From Halopseudomonas pertucinogena (GTDB lineage Bacteria > Pseudomonadota > Gammaproteobacteria > Pseudomonadales > Pseudomonadaceae), in NCBI RefSeq assembly GCF_014646575.1, contig NZ_BMNN01000002.1, forward strand, positions 62,001 through 126,000: a stretch of DNA of 64,000 nucleotides. The letters are read 5' to 3'. How positions within the stretch are numbered: position 1 is the stretch's first letter; every line of letters starts with the position of its first letter. A model generated the notes under the pieces. The model saw only the letters and a list, made by a program, of their open reading frames with translations. It was not told where the DNA came from and did no database searches. Position numbers and translations under genes: made by a program. This document shows, one piece after another, positions 18,575 to 30,283 of the stretch.

Positions 18575-21500
18575 CCGTCGCTTCCCGCCAGCCCGGCCCG
18601 TTCCCCGCCCGCACGCCGGCCCAGGCGGTCGAAGAACAGATACACCACCGGCGTGGTGAACAATGTCAGTACCTGGCTGACCAGCAGCCCGCCGACCATC
18701 ACCAGGCCCAGTGGCTGGCGCAGCTCGGCCCCCGACCCGCTGGCCAGCATCAGCGGTATGGCACCGAACAATGCCGCCAGGGTGGTCATCAGGATGGGCC
18801 GGAAGCGAAGCATGGCGGCACGGTGGATTGCCGCCCGGGGGGCCATGCCCTGGTTGCGCTGGGCCTCCAGCGCGAAGTCCACCATCATGATGCCGTTCTT
18901 CTTCACCAGCCCGATCAGCAGCACCACTCCGACCACCGCGATCATGTCCAGTGAGCGACCGGTGAGCAGCAGCGCCAGCAGCGCACCGACCGTGGCCGAG
19001 GGCAGGGTCGAGAGGATGGTCACCGGATGGATGGTGCTCTCGTAAAGCACACCCAGCACGATGTACATGGTCAGGATGGCCGCCAGAATCAGCCACAGGC
19101 TGTTGGCCAGCGACGCCTGGAACGCCTCCGCTGCGCCCTGGAAGCGGGTCTCGATCTCCGCCGGCATCTGCAGCTGCTCCCGGGTCTGCTCGATGGCCGC
19201 GACCGCCTGACCCAGCGAGGTGCCGGGCGCCACGTTGAACGACACCGTTGCCATCGGAAACTGGCCCTGGTGGTTGACCATCAGCGGTGTGGAGCGCTGG
19301 TGCAATCGCGCCACACTGGCCAGCGGCGCCTGACCGCCGTTGGCAGTGGGCACGTGCAGGCTGCGCAAGGCCTGGGGACCATCGGCCAGCGCCGGGTCCA
19401 TCTCGAGCACTACCCGGTACTGGTTGGACTGGGTGAACAGGGTGGAAATCTGCCGCTGTGCGAAGGCGTTCTGCAGCACGTCCGCCACAGTGGCCACGTC
19501 CACGCCCAGGCGCGCCGCAGCGTCCCGGTCGATCTCCAGATACAGCTCCTGCCCCCGGTGCTGCAGGTCGGAAGCCACATCCGCCAGCTCCGGCCGCCGG
19601 GCGAGTGCATCCACCAGCTGCGGCACCCATTCGCCCAGCGTCTCGCTGTCCAGACTGGTGAGGGTGAACTGGTACTGGGTACGAGCCACCCGGTCCTCGA
19701 TACTCAGCTCCTGGACTGGCTGGAACCAGGCCTGGATACCGTCCACCTCCGTGGCCCGCGAACGCAGCCGATCCATCACCGTGAACACCGATTCGCTGCG
19801 CTCGCTGTGCGGCGGCAGGTTGATGAACATGCGCCCGCTGTTGAGACTGGCATTGGTGCCGTCCACACCGATGAAGGAGGACAGGCTGGTCACCCCTTCA
19901 TCCTTCAGCAGCGCCGCGCCCAGCGCCTGCTGGCGTTCCGACATGGCGGCAAAGGAGACATCCTGCGGCGCCTCGGTCACTACCTGGATCACACCGCTGT
20001 CCTGTACCGGGAAGAAGCCCTTGGGCACCGCCAGATACAACAGCGCGGTCAGCACCAGCGTAGCCAGCATGACCAGCAGCATCAGCGCCTGGCGATCCAG
20101 GACCCAGTCGAGCATCACGCCATAACGGCGGATCACCCTACTCATCAGACTCCTGCCCTCCGCTTCCTGGTCGTGGGCCGGGGGCTGGCGCAGCATACGA
20201 GCGCACATCATCGGGGTCAGGGTCAGGGACACTACCAGCGAAATCGCGATGGCCACCGCCAGGGTGACGGCAAATTCGTGGAAGAGTCGGCCGACCAGAT
20301 CGCCCATGAACAGCAGCGGGATCAGCACCGCGATCAGCGAGACGGTCAGGGAAATCAGCGTGAAACCGATCTGCGCCGCGCCGCGCAGGGCGGCCTGCAT
20401 CGGCGAGGCACCCTGCTCCCGGTGGCGGGCGATGTTCTCCAGCATGACGATGGCATCGTCCACCACGAAGCCGGTAGCAATGGTCAGCGCCATGAGCGTG
20501 AGGTTGTTGATGGAGAAGCCCATCAGGTACATGAAGGCAAAGGTGCCGACCAGCGACAGCGGCACGGCGACACTGGGGATGATGGTCGCCGGGAGGCTGC
20601 GCAGAAAGGCGAAAGTCACCAGCACCACCAGTGCTATGGCCAGCAGCAGTTCCTTCTGCACGTCACGCACCGAGGCGCGGATGCTCTGGGTGCGGTCGGT
20701 CAGCACCATCACGTCCACCGAGGCCGGCAGGGTGGCGGTCAGCTGCGGCAGCAGCGCCTGCACCCGGTCAGCCACCTCGATGACGTTGGCGCCGGGCTGG
20801 CGCTGAACGTTGAGCAGCACGGCCGGCTGGGTATCGGCCCAGGCGGCGAGGAAGCGGTCCTCGGCACCGTCGATGATGTTCGCCACATCCCCCAGGCGCA
20901 GAGCCGCACCGTCCTGCCAGGTGAGGATGAGATCACGATAGTCCTCCACCGAGCGGATCTGATCGTTGGCGTCCAGCATGGTGGTGCGGTGCGGCCCGTC
21001 GAAGCTGCCCTTGGGCTGATTGACGTTGGTGGCGGCAATCGCCGCGCGCACGTCATCCATGCCCAGCTCGCGTGCGGCCAGCACCGAGGGGTTGACCTGT
21101 ATGCGCAGGGCCGGCCGCTGACCACCGGCCAGGCTGACCATGCCGACCCCCGACAACTGGGCCAGTTTCTGCGCCATGCGGGTGTCGACCAGATCATGCA
21201 CTTCGGGCAGCGGCATCGCCTCGGAGGTGATGGCCAGGGTGAGAATGGGCGCATCTGCCGGGTTGACCTTGCGGTAGATCGGCGGCGCCGGCAGGTCGTT
21301 GGGCAACAGGCTCTGAGCCGTGTTGATCGCCGCCTGCACCTCCTGTTCGGCCACGCCCAGGTCCACCTCCAGGGCGAACTGCAGGGTAATCACCGAGGCG
21401 CCGGCGGAACTGGTGGAGGACATCTGCTTGAGGCCGGGAATCTGCCCCAGATGCCGCTCCAGCGGTGCGGTGATGGTACGGGCGGTCACCTTGGGGCCGG

Positions 21501-21693
21501 CCCCCGGCTGGAAGGTGAACACCTGGATGATCGGGTAGTCTACTTGGGGCAATGCCGCCACCGGCAGCATGCGCCAGGCAATCAGGCCGGTGATGAGGAA
21601 CGCCAGCATCAGCAGCGAGGTCGCCACCGGTCGCAATATGAAAGGCCGGGACAGGCTGTGCTGCCCTTCGGCGCGGCCGTTGTCGACCGCCAT
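18571..21693 (-). CDS. muxB: RND multidrug efflux pump subunit (MuxB/MdtB-like)
   Basis: Second RND pump subunit, 1040 residues from the ATG at 21693 ([29 protein letters not shown]). The proton-relay aspartates are in [19 protein letters not shown] and the lysine in [16 protein letters not shown]. The large periplasmic porter loops and about twelve membrane helices are in the expected places. It is more like MdtB than MdtC, whereas its neighbour is the reverse, as in MuxABC of P. aeruginosa. One base separates it from the adaptor gene. Confidence 0.95.
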   Translation of the reverse strand: MAVDNGRAEGQHSLSRPFILRPVATSLLMLAFLITGLIAWRMLPVAALPQVDYPIIQVFTFQPGAGPKVTARTITAPLERHLGQIPGLKQMSSTSSAGASVITLQFALEVDLGVAEQEVQAAINTAQSLLPNDLPAPPIYRKVNPADAPILTLAITSEAMPLPEVHDLVDTRMAQKLAQLSGVGMVSLAGGQRPALRIQVNPSVLAARELGMDDVRAAIAATNVNQPKGSFDGPHRTTMLDANDQIRSVEDYRDLILTWQDGAALRLGDVANIIDGAEDRFLAAWADTQPAVLLNVQRQPGANVIEVADRVQALLPQLTATLPASVDVMVLTDRTQSIRASVRDVQKELLLAIALVVLVTFAFLRSLPATIIPSVAVPLSLVGTFAFMYLMGFSINNLTLMALTIATGFVVDDAIVMLENIARHREQGASPMQAALRGAAQIGFTLISLTVSLIAVLIPLLFMGDLVGRLFHEFAVTLAVAIAISLVVSLTLTPMMCARMLRQPPAHDQEAEGRSLMSRVIRRYGVMLDWVLDRQALMLLVMLATLVLTALLYLAVPKGFFPVQDSGVIQVVTEAPQDVSFAAMSERQQALGAALLKDEGVTSLSSFIGVDGTNASLNSGRMFINLPPHSERSESVFTVMDRLRSRATEVDGIQAWFQPVQELSIEDRVARTQYQFTLTSLDSETLGEWVPQLVDALARRPELADVASDLQHRGQELYLEIDRDAAARLGVDVATVADVLQNAFAQRQISTLFTQSNQYRVVLEMDPALADGPQALRSLHVPTANGGQAPLASVARLHQRSTPLMVNHQGQFPMATVSFNVAPGTSLGQAVAAIEQTREQLQMPAEIETRFQGAAEAFQASLANSLWLILAAILTMYIVLGVLYESTIHPVTILSTLPSATVGALLALLLTGRSLDMIAVVGVVLLIGLVKKNGIMMVDFALEAQRNQGMAPRAAIHRAAMLRFRPILMTTLAALFGAIPLMLASGSGAELRQPLGLVMVGGLLVSQVLTLFTTPVVYLFFDRLGRRAGGERAGLAGSDG

Positions 21694-21694
21694 G

Positions 21695-22858
21695 TCAGTC
21701 GCTGCCCCGCTCGCTGATGACCACTTCGCGACCGTCGCGCAGACGATCCAGCCCTTCCAGCACCACCAGTTCGCCGGCGTCCAGCCCCTCGGTGACGGCC
21801 ACGCGGCCATCGGCACTGGCCCCCAGGCTGACAGTACGGGCATAGGCCTTGCTCTCGGCGGCATCGACCACGTAGACATAGGTGCCCCGCGAACCGAACT
21901 GCACCGCGTCCGACGGAATGGTGATCACCGAGGCCAGGGTGTGCAGGCGCAGGCGTACGTTGACGAACTGGTTGGGGAACAGCGCATCATCCTCGTTATC
22001 GAATACCGCCTTGGCCCGCAACGTGCCGGTCGCTAGATCGATCTGGTTATCCAGTGTCTGCAGCCGGCCGCTGGCCAGCACATGCTGCTCGTTGCGGTCC
22101 AGTGCCTGTACGGGCAGCTCGCCTTCCCCTGTCACTGCCCGGCGCAGGGCCGGTACGTCGGGCTCCGGCACGGTGAACTCCACCGCGATCGGGCGCATCT
22201 GGGTGATGCTCACCAGGCCCTCGCTGTCTCCGCTGCTGATCAGATTGCCCGGGTCTACCCGGCGCAGGCCCAGCCGCCCGGAGATCGGCGCCTCGATGCG
22301 GGTCCAGGACAGCTGCAGACGGGCATCCTCTACCTGGGCGCGATTGGCCTTGAGGGTGCCGCGCAGCTCCTCGACCAGCGCGCGCTGGCTGGTCAATTGC
22401 TGGCGGGCAATGGAGTCCTGCTCATACAGCCCTTCGTACAGCTCCAGATCGGCCTGAGCGTTGGCCAGCTGGGCCTGATTCTGCTGCAGCTGCCCTTCGG
22501 CCTGGGCCAGACGGGCCCGGTAGGGTGCGGGATCGATTTCCGCCAGCAGGCTGCCCTGCTCCACCTCCGCGCCCTCGGTAAACAGCACCCGCAGCAGCTC
22601 ACCGTCCACCCGGCTGCGGATGACCACGTTATTCAACGGCGTAACGGTGCCGATGGACTGGATCTGCACATCCAGGCTGCCCTTTTCCGCGGGCACGGCA
22701 TACACCGGCACCGGCTGGTTCCAGGCGCTGCGCATGGGCATGGACTCGCTGCCCGGGTTGCGGGTCAGCAGATAACCTCCCGCCAGCAGGAAGAGGATCA
22801 CGCAGAAAATACCGATCAACCGCCGTTGGCGCGTGGACAGAGGGGAAGTATCAGTCAT
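21695..22858 (-). CDS. muxA: RND efflux periplasmic adaptor (MuxA/MdtA-like)
   Basis: Membrane-fusion protein of 387 residues that would bridge the RND pump and the outer-membrane channel. It has an N-terminal anchor ([19 protein letters not shown]), a barrel-sandwich domain ([21 protein letters not shown] ... [19 protein letters not shown]) and an alpha-hairpin ([28 protein letters not shown]). The ATG at 22858 is used here; a GTG three codons earlier is possible, and neither has a strong ribosome binding site. It heads the operon muxA-muxB-muxC-opmB. Confidence 0.93.
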   Translation of the reverse strand: MTDTSPLSTRQRRLIGIFCVILFLLAGGYLLTRNPGSESMPMRSAWNQPVPVYAVPAEKGSLDVQIQSIGTVTPLNNVVIRSRVDGELLRVLFTEGAEVEQGSLLAEIDPAPYRARLAQAEGQLQQNQAQLANAQADLELYEGLYEQDSIARQQLTSQRALVEELRGTLKANRAQVEDARLQLSWTRIEAPISGRLGLRRVDPGNLISSGDSEGLVSITQMRPIAVEFTVPEPDVPALRRAVTGEGELPVQALDRNEQHVLASGRLQTLDNQIDLATGTLRAKAVFDNEDDALFPNQFVNVRLRLHTLASVITIPSDAVQFGSRGTYVYVVDAAESKAYARTVSLGASADGRVAVTEGLDAGELVVLEGLDRLRDGREVVISERGSD

Positions 22859-22899
22859 GGAAGGCACACATCTGTAGATCCGGTGAAAAGGGGCGACAA

Positions 22900-22935
22900 G
22901 AAAGCCGCATACCCGGAGACGAGCATGCGGCTTTC
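22900..22935 (-). terminator. Putative terminator after ppiD
   Basis: An 11-bp perfect stem (GAAAGCCGCAT with ATGCGGCTTTC) lies 20 bp past the ppiD stop. The run after the stem, TTGTC on the minus strand, is short, so it may be a weak terminator. It separates ppiD from the efflux operon. Confidence 0.55.
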
Positions 22936-22954
22936 CTCAACCCGACGTGAACGC

Positions 22955-24835
22955 TCAGTAGCGCTCGATGTCGGCCTCATCCTGCAGTTGCTGACGCAAC
23001 GCGGCAAAATCCTGCTCGCCGGTCTGCCCGCGGACGAAATCCGCGTACATCGACCCTTCCTCCTCGGCCAGCAGATCCTCCGGTGTCGCTACACCGCGCA
23101 GCTCCACTATCCACTGGCTGCCATCAGGCTGGCGGAAATGCCCGTACACAGGCGCGTCATCCGGGTGCGGCATGGAGAACACGCTGCGCAACAGGGCCTG
23201 ATGCACATCGCGGTTGGTGCGCGAGACGGCCTCGTGGGCCTGCCATTGCTGACCGAGCTGCTCTGCAGTACCGCTCACCGACAGCTCGCCGCTGCGCAGG
23301 CCAGCCACTATCTCACCGGCGCGCTGTTCGGCCTGCTCCACTGCCTGCTCGAACTGCAGGCGATCGGCAATGTCTGCCTTCACTTCGGCCAGTTCACGCT
23401 GCTCCGGCAGCAGATGCTCTTTGACCCGCACTACGGCGACGGTGTCGGCATCCAGTTCGATCAACTGACTGTTGCGACGATCCAGCAGCACGTCATCGCT
23501 GAAGGCGGCCGCCATCACCTTCGGATTGGCGGTCAGACCTTCCCCACCGCTGCGTTCAACCGGGCCGTGGGTTTCCAGTTCGACGCCGAGCACACGAGCC
23601 GGCTCGGCCAGATCCTCGGACTCGTACGCCAGGTTCGCCAGCTCGCGGGAGGCCTCGACAAATCGGCTGGCAACCTGTTCGTTCTTCAGCTCCTGCTCAA
23701 GACCCGGGCGCATCGACTCCAGGGTGGGCACATCGGCCGACTGCAGGTCGGTCAGCTTGATCAGGTGGTAGCCGAAGCTGCTGCGCACCGGTTCGGACAC
23801 TTCGTTTTCCTGCAACGCATACAACACCGCCTCGAAGTCCGGATCGAAACTGTCACGCTCGACATAACCTAGGTCACCACCATTGTTCACGGTGCCGGGG
23901 TCCTGGGAGAACTCCCGCGCCAGCGCGGCAAAATCCTCACCGGCATCGATCCGCGCCTTGACCTCACGGGCCTGCTCGAGCACCGCCGCCTCGTCCCCTT
24001 CGATCTCGAACAGGATATGGCTGGCGCGGCGCTGCTCGGCCAGGTTGCCCACCTCGCGGTGGTACAGGGACTCCAGGGCTGCCTCGTCAACTTCCCCATC
24101 GTCGAAGAAGTCCGAGCGTGACAGTGTCAGGGTCTCCAGCACCACCTGCTCCGGACTCATGAAGTCGGCCTGGTTGGCCGTGTAATACTGCTCCACCTGC
24201 TCGTCGGTCACTGTCACCGCATCGGCGTCAAGATCCAGCTCGATCACCGCGAAATCACGGCTCTGCTTCTCCAGACGGGCCAGCTGCAGCTGTTCACGGG
24301 GCGTAGCGAAGGACGTCGCCTCGTAGGCGTTGCGCAGCTGGGCCAGCATCAGTTCCTGGCGCACCAGATCACGGAAGGCCATCCGCGAACTCATGCCCAT
24401 GCTGCGAATCACCACATCGAAGCGGTTGGCATCGAACTGGCCATTGACCTGGAAGTCGGGGGTGTTCAGCAGCATCTGGTCGATCATCTGTTCGGAGACA
24501 CGCAGATTGGCGTCACGCGCGCCCTCCAGCAGCACGGCCCGATCGATCAGCCCCTGCAGTACCGAGTCACGCAGCACCTGGTCATCGATCATGTCGGGAT
24601 CGAACTGCTCGCCCAGCTGCTGGAGTTGCTGGGTCAGCTGGCGGCGTTGCAGGGACACGGCCTGCTCCAGTTCGGCGCTGCTGATGGTGGTGCCATTCAC
24701 CTCTGCCGCCTTCTGCTCGTTACTGGTGAAGCGGCTGATGGACTCCCAGCCGGTCAATGCAAAAACCAGCACAATGACGCCGACGATCACTTTCGCGACC
24801 CAGCTCTGCGCCTTGTCCCTCATGTTCTGAAGCAT
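22955..24835 (-). CDS. ppiD: Periplasmic folding chaperone with PpiC domain
   Basis: A 626-residue inner-membrane-anchored chaperone facing the periplasm. One transmembrane helix near residues 15-35 (VAKVIVGVIVLVFALTG) follows a short cytoplasmic start. A SurA-like N-terminal chaperone region comes next, and a parvulin (PpiC) domain at about 265-365 holds RRASHILFEI, FSQDPGTVNNGGDLGYV and SSFGYHLIKL. It helps outer-membrane and secreted proteins leaving the Sec channel. Downstream of hupB and lon, it is in the same order as in P. aeruginosa and E. coli. Confidence 0.93.
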   Translation of the reverse strand: MLQNMRDKAQSWVAKVIVGVIVLVFALTGWESISRFTSNEQKAAEVNGTTISSAELEQAVSLQRRQLTQQLQQLGEQFDPDMIDDQVLRDSVLQGLIDRAVLLEGARDANLRVSEQMIDQMLLNTPDFQVNGQFDANRFDVVIRSMGMSSRMAFRDLVRQELMLAQLRNAYEATSFATPREQLQLARLEKQSRDFAVIELDLDADAVTVTDEQVEQYYTANQADFMSPEQVVLETLTLSRSDFFDDGEVDEAALESLYHREVGNLAEQRRASHILFEIEGDEAAVLEQAREVKARIDAGEDFAALAREFSQDPGTVNNGGDLGYVERDSFDPDFEAVLYALQENEVSEPVRSSFGYHLIKLTDLQSADVPTLESMRPGLEQELKNEQVASRFVEASRELANLAYESEDLAEPARVLGVELETHGPVERSGGEGLTANPKVMAAAFSDDVLLDRRNSQLIELDADTVAVVRVKEHLLPEQRELAEVKADIADRLQFEQAVEQAEQRAGEIVAGLRSGELSVSGTAEQLGQQWQAHEAVSRTNRDVHQALLRSVFSMPHPDDAPVYGHFRQPDGSQWIVELRGVATPEDLLAEEEGSMYADFVRGQTGEQDFAALRQQLQDEADIERY

Positions 24836-24921
24836 CGTGCCCCCAATCCTCTGGTCGATTACCTGATGCGCTGCAGGTAAGGGGCGGCTGCGCGGGCAGC
24901 CACCTGATTATTCTTTACAAC

Positions 24922-24951
24922 AAAAAAAGGCGCACCAGAAGATGCGCCTTT
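24922..24951 (-). terminator. Rho-independent terminator of hupB
   Basis: On the minus strand AAAGGCGCA pairs with TGCGCCTTT around an 8-base loop, and the stem runs into seven T residues. It lies about 100 bp past the hupB stop and before ppiD. Confidence 0.85.
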
Positions 24952-25053
24952 CGGGAACTGACTGAACCTCTGTGTCTGTGCTGCTGACCAGGAGTCCGCT
25001 GCATGCGGCACAGGGTGTATGCGCCGGCATGTCCTGTCAGTTTCGTGACGCTA

Positions 25054-25326
25054 TCAGTTGACAGCGTCCTTCAGTGCCTTGCCAGCCTTGAAGCCCGGGA
25101 TCTTGGCGGCGCTGATTTCAATCGGCTCACCAGTTTGCGGGTTGCGACCGGTACGGGCAGCACGCTCCTTGACGGCGAAAGTGCCAAAACCAACCAGAAC
25201 AACCGAATCACCCTCTTTCAGAGCACCGGTAATGGACTCGATGACGGCGTCCAGAGCACGACCGGCAGCAGCTTTGGGAAGATCGGCAGATGCAGCGATG
25301 GCATCGACCAGTTCAGACTTGTTCAC
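25054..25326 (-). CDS. hupB: DNA-binding protein HU-beta
   Basis: A 90-residue histone-like protein that bends DNA and organises the nucleoid. The start is a GTG ([13 protein letters not shown]), chosen because HU-beta begins exactly there and AAGGGGAC is 8 bases upstream; an in-frame start at 25350 would add a run of eight unrelated residues. The DNA-binding arm [26 protein letters not shown] is complete. It stands between lon and ppiD as usual, with its own promoter and terminator. Confidence 0.97.
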   Translation of the reverse strand: MNKSELVDAIAASADLPKAAAGRALDAVIESITGALKEGDSVVLVGFGTFAVKERAARTGRNPQTGEPIEISAAKIPGFKAGKALKDAVN

Positions 25327-25431
25327 TCTAAGTCCCCTTATATCTCTCAATGAGTTAGTTAGTCGTTATGTAAGCTTGTGGTTCTAGCAACGCTGTGGCC
25401 AGTCAGCATACCTGCTTGGGTCGAAGCACGC

Positions 25432-25461
25432 TTTATATCAAGCGGTCAAAAACCATGTCAA
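25432..25461 (-). promoter_or_regulatory. Sigma70 promoter for hupB
   Basis: On the minus strand TTGACA (25461-25456) and TATAAA (25437-25432) are separated by 18 bp. This near-consensus promoter would give a leader of about 100 nt before the GTG start. Confidence 0.7.
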
Positions 25462-25537
25462 GGAATGCTTCTGATAACGGCAACATGGCGCTGGGTCGAG
25501 GTTTACCGCCCCGAACCCGTTAGCGGCCAGCTTACCA

Positions 25538-27937
25538 TCAATGCGTACTGATGCGCCCTTTTGCATCAGTTTTGTGAGGCTCTTCCTTGGCTACGATTTC
25601 TTCCCCTTCTTCCGTCAGGGGCTTCGGCATGTATTGCAGCGCAACTTGCAGCACCTCGTCAATCCATTTCGCCGGGATAATCTCGATATCCTGCTTGATA
25701 TTGTCGGGTATTTCCTTCAGGTCCTTGAGATTGTCGTGGGGAATGACCACCGTGCGGATTCCGCCGCGGTGGGCCGCGAGCAGCTTTTCCTTCAATCCAC
25801 CGATCGCCAGCACCTGACCGCGCAGGGTGATCTCTCCGGTCATCGCCACTTCTGCGCGCACCGGGATCTTCGTCAACGCCGACACCAGCGCGGTACACAT
25901 GCCGATACCGGCGCTGGGGCCGTCCTTGGGCGTGGCGCCCTCGGGCACGTGGATATGCACGTCATGCTGCTCGTGGAAGTCGTTGGCCAGGCCCAGGCTC
26001 GCTGCCCGGCTGCGCACCACGGTCATCGCCGCGCTGATCGACTCCTGCATCACGTCGCCGAGGGAGCCGGTCTTGATCTGACGGCCCTTGCCCGGCATCA
26101 CCGCCGCCTCCAGGCTGAGCAGTTCGCCGCCGACCTGGGTCCAGGCCAGCCCGGTCACCTGACCGATCTGGTCGCTTTCCTCGGCCAGGCCATACTTGAA
26201 CTTGTGCACACCCAGATGCTGTTCAAGCAGCGCGCCGTCGACTTCGACGCTGGGATACGGCCCCTTGCCGGCATGCTCGCGCACCACCTTGCGGCAGACC
26301 TTGGCGATCTGCCGCTCCAGGCCGCGCACACCGGCTTCGCGGGTGTAATAGCGGATCAGATCGCGCAGCGACGCTTCACTGAAGGTCAGCTCGCCCTGCT
26401 TAAGGCCGTTGCGCTTCATCTGCTTGGGCACCAGGTAGCGCTGGGCGATCTTGATCTTCTCATCCTCGGTGTAGCCCGGGATGCGGATCACCTCCATCCG
26501 GTCGAGCAGCGGCGCCGGAATGTTCATCGAGTTGGAGGTGCAGACGAACATCACCTCGGACAGATCGTAGTCGACCTCCAGGTAATGGTCGGCGAAGGCG
26601 TGGTTCTGCTCCGGATCCAGCACCTCCAGCAGTGCCGAGGACGGATCGCCGCGCATGTCCTGACCCATCTTGTCGATCTCGTCGAGCAGGAACAGCGGGT
26701 TCTTCACGCCGACCTTGCTCATCTTCTGGATCAGCTTGCCCGGCATCGAGCCGATATAGGTGCGCCGGTGACCACGGATTTCGGCTTCGTCCCGCACGCC
26801 GCCCAGTGCCATGCGCACGAACTGACGGTTAGTGGCCTTGGCCAGTGACTCGCCCAGCGAGGTCTTGCCCACGCCCGGAGGCCCGACCAGACAGAGCACC
26901 GGCCCCTTCAGCTTGCGCACACGCTTCTGCACCGCAAGATACTCGACGATGCGCTCCTTGACCTCCTCCAGGCCGTAATGGTCGCTGTCCAGCACCTTCT
27001 GGGCATGCTCGAGGTCGTGGCGCACCCGCGTGGTCCTGGTCCACGGCACATTGATCAGCCACTCGATATAGGAGCGCACCACTGTCGCCTCGGCGGACAT
27101 CGGCGACATCATCCGCAGCTTCTTCAGCTCGGCATTGGCTTTCTCCAGCGCCTCCTTGGCCATACCGGAGGACTCGATCTTCTTCTGCAGCTCGTCCAGC
27201 TCGCTGGAACCATCCTCGCCGGTGCCCATCTCTTTCTGGATGGCCTTCATCTGTTCGTTGAGGTAGTACTCGCGCTGGCTGCGCTCCATCTGCTTCTTGA
27301 CCCGCCCGCGGATACGCTTCTCCACCTGCAGCAGGTCAATTTCGGTGTCCAGCACCCCAAGCACGTGCTCGACGCGCTCGCGTACCGGTGCGATCTCCAG
27401 GATCTGCTGCTTCTGCTCCACCTTCAGCTGGAGATGGGCGGCCATGCTGTCAACCAGACGCCGTGGGTCCTCAATGCCGGCGAGCGAAGTCACGGCCTCC
27501 GGCGGCACCTTCTTGCCCAGATTGACGAACTGCTCGAACTGGCTCATCAGGGTGCGTACCAGCACTTCGCTTTCCCGGGCGTCCTGTTCGACCTCTTCAA
27601 CGAGCTGAACATGGACCTGCTGGTAGCCGTCCAGCTCCTCTACCTGCTCGATGCGGGCACGCTGCTCGCCTTCCACCAGCACCTTGACGGTGCCGTCGGG
27701 CAGCTTCAGCAACTGCAGGATGGTGGCAAGGGTTCCCGTTTCGTAGAGCTGCTCGGCACCGGGGTCATCGTCCGCAGGATTGCGCTGGGTTACCAGCACC
27801 ACCTGTTTCTCGCCCAGCATGGCGGCCTCCAGGGCTTCGATGGACTTGCTCCGGCCAACGAAGAGGGGGATGACCATATGGGGGAAAACCACCACATCAC
27901 GCAATGGCAATAGCGGAAATACGCTGGGGCTCGTCAT
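25538..27937 (-). CDS. lon: ATP-dependent protease Lon
   Basis: A 799-residue AAA+ serine protease that removes misfolded and short-lived regulatory proteins. It has the N-terminal LON substrate domain ([22 protein letters not shown]), a coiled-coil, the ATPase with Walker [10 protein letters not shown] near residue 355 and Walker B FLLDEID, and the protease domain. The catalytic dyad is Ser675 (PKDGPSAG) and Lys718 (GGLKEKLL), spaced as in E. coli. The gene has its own sigma32-like promoter and lies between clpX and hupB. Confidence 0.98.
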   Translation of the reverse strand: MTSPSVFPLLPLRDVVVFPHMVIPLFVGRSKSIEALEAAMLGEKQVVLVTQRNPADDDPGAEQLYETGTLATILQLLKLPDGTVKVLVEGEQRARIEQVEELDGYQQVHVQLVEEVEQDARESEVLVRTLMSQFEQFVNLGKKVPPEAVTSLAGIEDPRRLVDSMAAHLQLKVEQKQQILEIAPVRERVEHVLGVLDTEIDLLQVEKRIRGRVKKQMERSQREYYLNEQMKAIQKEMGTGEDGSSELDELQKKIESSGMAKEALEKANAELKKLRMMSPMSAEATVVRSYIEWLINVPWTRTTRVRHDLEHAQKVLDSDHYGLEEVKERIVEYLAVQKRVRKLKGPVLCLVGPPGVGKTSLGESLAKATNRQFVRMALGGVRDEAEIRGHRRTYIGSMPGKLIQKMSKVGVKNPLFLLDEIDKMGQDMRGDPSSALLEVLDPEQNHAFADHYLEVDYDLSEVMFVCTSNSMNIPAPLLDRMEVIRIPGYTEDEKIKIAQRYLVPKQMKRNGLKQGELTFSEASLRDLIRYYTREAGVRGLERQIAKVCRKVVREHAGKGPYPSVEVDGALLEQHLGVHKFKYGLAEESDQIGQVTGLAWTQVGGELLSLEAAVMPGKGRQIKTGSLGDVMQESISAAMTVVRSRAASLGLANDFHEQHDVHIHVPEGATPKDGPSAGIGMCTALVSALTKIPVRAEVAMTGEITLRGQVLAIGGLKEKLLAAHRGGIRTVVIPHDNLKDLKEIPDNIKQDIEIIPAKWIDEVLQVALQYMPKPLTEEGEEIVAKEEPHKTDAKGRISTH

Positions 27938-28004
27938 GGTTTGGGCTCACTCGCAAGGGGATGGGTCGCATGCCCACCCGATATTGATCTGGGTCTTGGC
28001 ATCA

Positions 28005-28033
28005 AGATGGGGGTGCGGGGGGTAAATTACAAG
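28005..28033 (-). promoter_or_regulatory. Sigma32 (heat-shock) type promoter for lon
   Basis: On the minus strand CTTGTAA (28033-28027) is followed after 14 bp by CCCCATCT (28012-28005). This fits the RpoH pattern CTTGAAA-N(11-16)-CCCCATNT and lies about 70 bp upstream of the lon start. Confidence 0.7.
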
Positions 28034-28054
28034 ATGTCGTGCGCAGCAGCGCAG

Positions 28055-28084
28055 AAAAACCGCGCCGCCAGACTGGCGGCGCGG
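28055..28084 (-). terminator. Rho-independent terminator of clpX
   Basis: On the minus strand CCGCGCCGCCAG pairs with CTGGCGGCGCGG, a 12-bp GC-rich stem with a minimal loop, and a run of five T follows. It starts a few bases past the clpX stop. Confidence 0.85.
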
Positions 28085-28091
28085 GTACCTC

Positions 28092-29375
28092 TCACTCCTC
28101 GGGCATCGCCTTGGGCGGCTGCTCGGCGCTTTCGTAGATCAGCAGCGGCTTGGCGTTGCCACTGATCACGTTCTCGTCGATCACCACCTTGCTGACGTGC
28201 TCGATGGAGGGAATCTCGTACATGGTGTCCAGCAGCACGCTTTCCAGGATGGAACGCAGGCCACGGGCACCGGTCTTGCGCTTGAGGGCACGCTGGGCGA
28301 TGGCCTTGAGCGCGTCGGTACGGAATTCCAGTTCCACCCCTTCCATCTCGAACAGCCGACCGTACTGCCGGGTCAGCGAGTTCTTCGGCTCGGTGAGAAT
28401 CTGCACCAGCGCTTCCTCGTCCAGCTCGGCCAGCGTGGCGATCACCGGCAGACGGCCGACAAACTCGGGAATCAGACCGAAACGCACCAGATCCTCGGGT
28501 TCGACCTCCATCAGCGTGTCGCCCACCCGCTTGCCATCATCCTTGCTGCGCACACTGGCATTGAAGCCGATGCCGCTCTTCTCGGAACGGTCGCGGATGA
28601 CCTTTTCCAGGCCAGCGAAGGCGCCACCGCAGATAAACAGGATGTTGCGCGTGTCCACCTGCAGGAATTCCTGCTGCGGATGCTTGCGGCCTCCCTGCGG
28701 GGGTACCGAGGCGACAGTGCCCTCGATCAGTTTCAGCAGGGCCTGCTGCACGCCCTCGCCGGAAACATCCCGGGTGATCGAGGGGTTGTCCGATTTGCGC
28801 GAGATCTTGTCGATCTCGTCGATGTAGACGATACCCATCTGGGCCTTCTCCACATCGTAATCGCACTTCTGCAGCAGTTTCTGGATGATGTTCTCGACGT
28901 CCTCGCCCACATAACCGGCTTCGGTCAGCGTTGTCGCATCGGCAATGGTGAACGGCACGTTCAGCAGCCGGGCCAGGGTTTCCGCCAGCAGCGTCTTGCC
29001 GGAGCCGGTGGGGCCGATGACCAGGATGTTGCTCTTGCCCAGCTCGACCTCGTCCTTGCCCTCGCGCTGGTTGAGCCGCTTGTAGTGGTTGTACACCGCT
29101 ACCGACAGCACCTTCTTGGCCTGTTGCTGGCCAATCACGTACTGGTCGAGGATGCCGCAGATCTCCATCGGCGACGGCAGCTTGTGTTCGCCGCTGTCGC
29201 TGCTGTTTTCCTGCACTTCCTCGCGAATGATGTCGTTGCACAGGTCGACACATTCGTCACAAATGAAAACGGAGGGGCCGGCAATCAGCTTGCGCACTTC
29301 ATGCTGGCTCTTGCCGCAGAAGGAGCAATACAGCAGCTTGCCGTTGTCGTCACCCTTCCCAGTCATATCTGTCAT
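28092..29375 (-). CDS. clpX: ATP-dependent Clp protease ATP-binding subunit ClpX
   Basis: A 427-residue AAA+ unfoldase that feeds substrates to ClpP. The N-terminal zinc-binding domain has four cysteines (CSFCGK and CDECVDLC). Walker A is GPTGSGKT, Walker B is IVYIDEID, and the pore loop GYVG and sensor-2 GARGLRS are present. An IGF loop for ClpP docking reads SGIGF. It lies 148 bp downstream of clpP and carries its own terminator; a heat-shock-like promoter sits in front of it. Confidence 0.98.
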   Translation of the reverse strand: MTDMTGKGDDNGKLLYCSFCGKSQHEVRKLIAGPSVFICDECVDLCNDIIREEVQENSSDSGEHKLPSPMEICGILDQYVIGQQQAKKVLSVAVYNHYKRLNQREGKDEVELGKSNILVIGPTGSGKTLLAETLARLLNVPFTIADATTLTEAGYVGEDVENIIQKLLQKCDYDVEKAQMGIVYIDEIDKISRKSDNPSITRDVSGEGVQQALLKLIEGTVASVPPQGGRKHPQQEFLQVDTRNILFICGGAFAGLEKVIRDRSEKSGIGFNASVRSKDDGKRVGDTLMEVEPEDLVRFGLIPEFVGRLPVIATLAELDEEALVQILTEPKNSLTRQYGRLFEMEGVELEFRTDALKAIAQRALKRKTGARGLRSILESVLLDTMYEIPSIEHVSKVVIDENVISGNAKPLLIYESAEQPPKAMPEE

Positions 29376-29410
29376 CTAAAACCCCTGCTTGCGATCGCTC
29401 TTGCAGTTAA

Positions 29411-29439
29411 AGATGAGGGCTACCCGCTCTCTTTGCAAG
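29411..29439 (-). promoter_or_regulatory. Putative sigma32-type promoter for clpX
   Basis: On the minus strand CTTGCAA (29439-29433) and CCCTCATCT (29419-29411) are 13 bp apart, close to the RpoH consensus, within the clpP-clpX gap. It could give clpX its own stress-induced transcript in addition to read-through from clpP. Confidence 0.5.
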
Positions 29440-29523
29440 TGCAAACCTGCCAGCCTGTGCCGCTTCTCGCGGATCAGGCTGGCGAATAACTATTTCACCC
29501 CGGCACACGCCGATGATGGTCTA

Positions 29524-30171
<648 letters not shown>

Positions 30172-30233
30172 GCGCTGGTGTCACTCCACTTTGCCTGTCG
30201 CGTAAACCCGGTCGGGGTTCCCCATAAACACAT

Positions 30234-30255
30234 GAGCCAGCCCTAAGGCTGGCTC
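30234..30255 (-). terminator. Putative terminator or attenuating hairpin between tig and clpP
   Basis: A perfect 9-bp stem (GAGCCAGCC with GGCTGGCTC) and a four-base loop lie 28 bp past the tig stop, followed on the minus strand by ATGTGTTTATG. The T run is broken, so partial read-through to clpP is likely. Confidence 0.55.
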
Positions 30256-30283
30256 CATGCACTGCATCACATCGGCGACGAAC

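Noticed and set aside
16064-19045. A 993-codon plus-strand frame, and similar frames at 19027-21717 and 22082-23872.
   Set aside because: They lie opposite muxC, muxB, muxA and ppiD. Their composition (rich in His, Gln, Arg and Gly) is typical of antisense translation of GC-rich genes.
18574-19630. A long N-terminal extension of the MuxC frame.
   Set aside because: It overlaps the MuxB gene in another frame and has no similarity to an RND protein; the ATG at 18574 gives the normal RND start.
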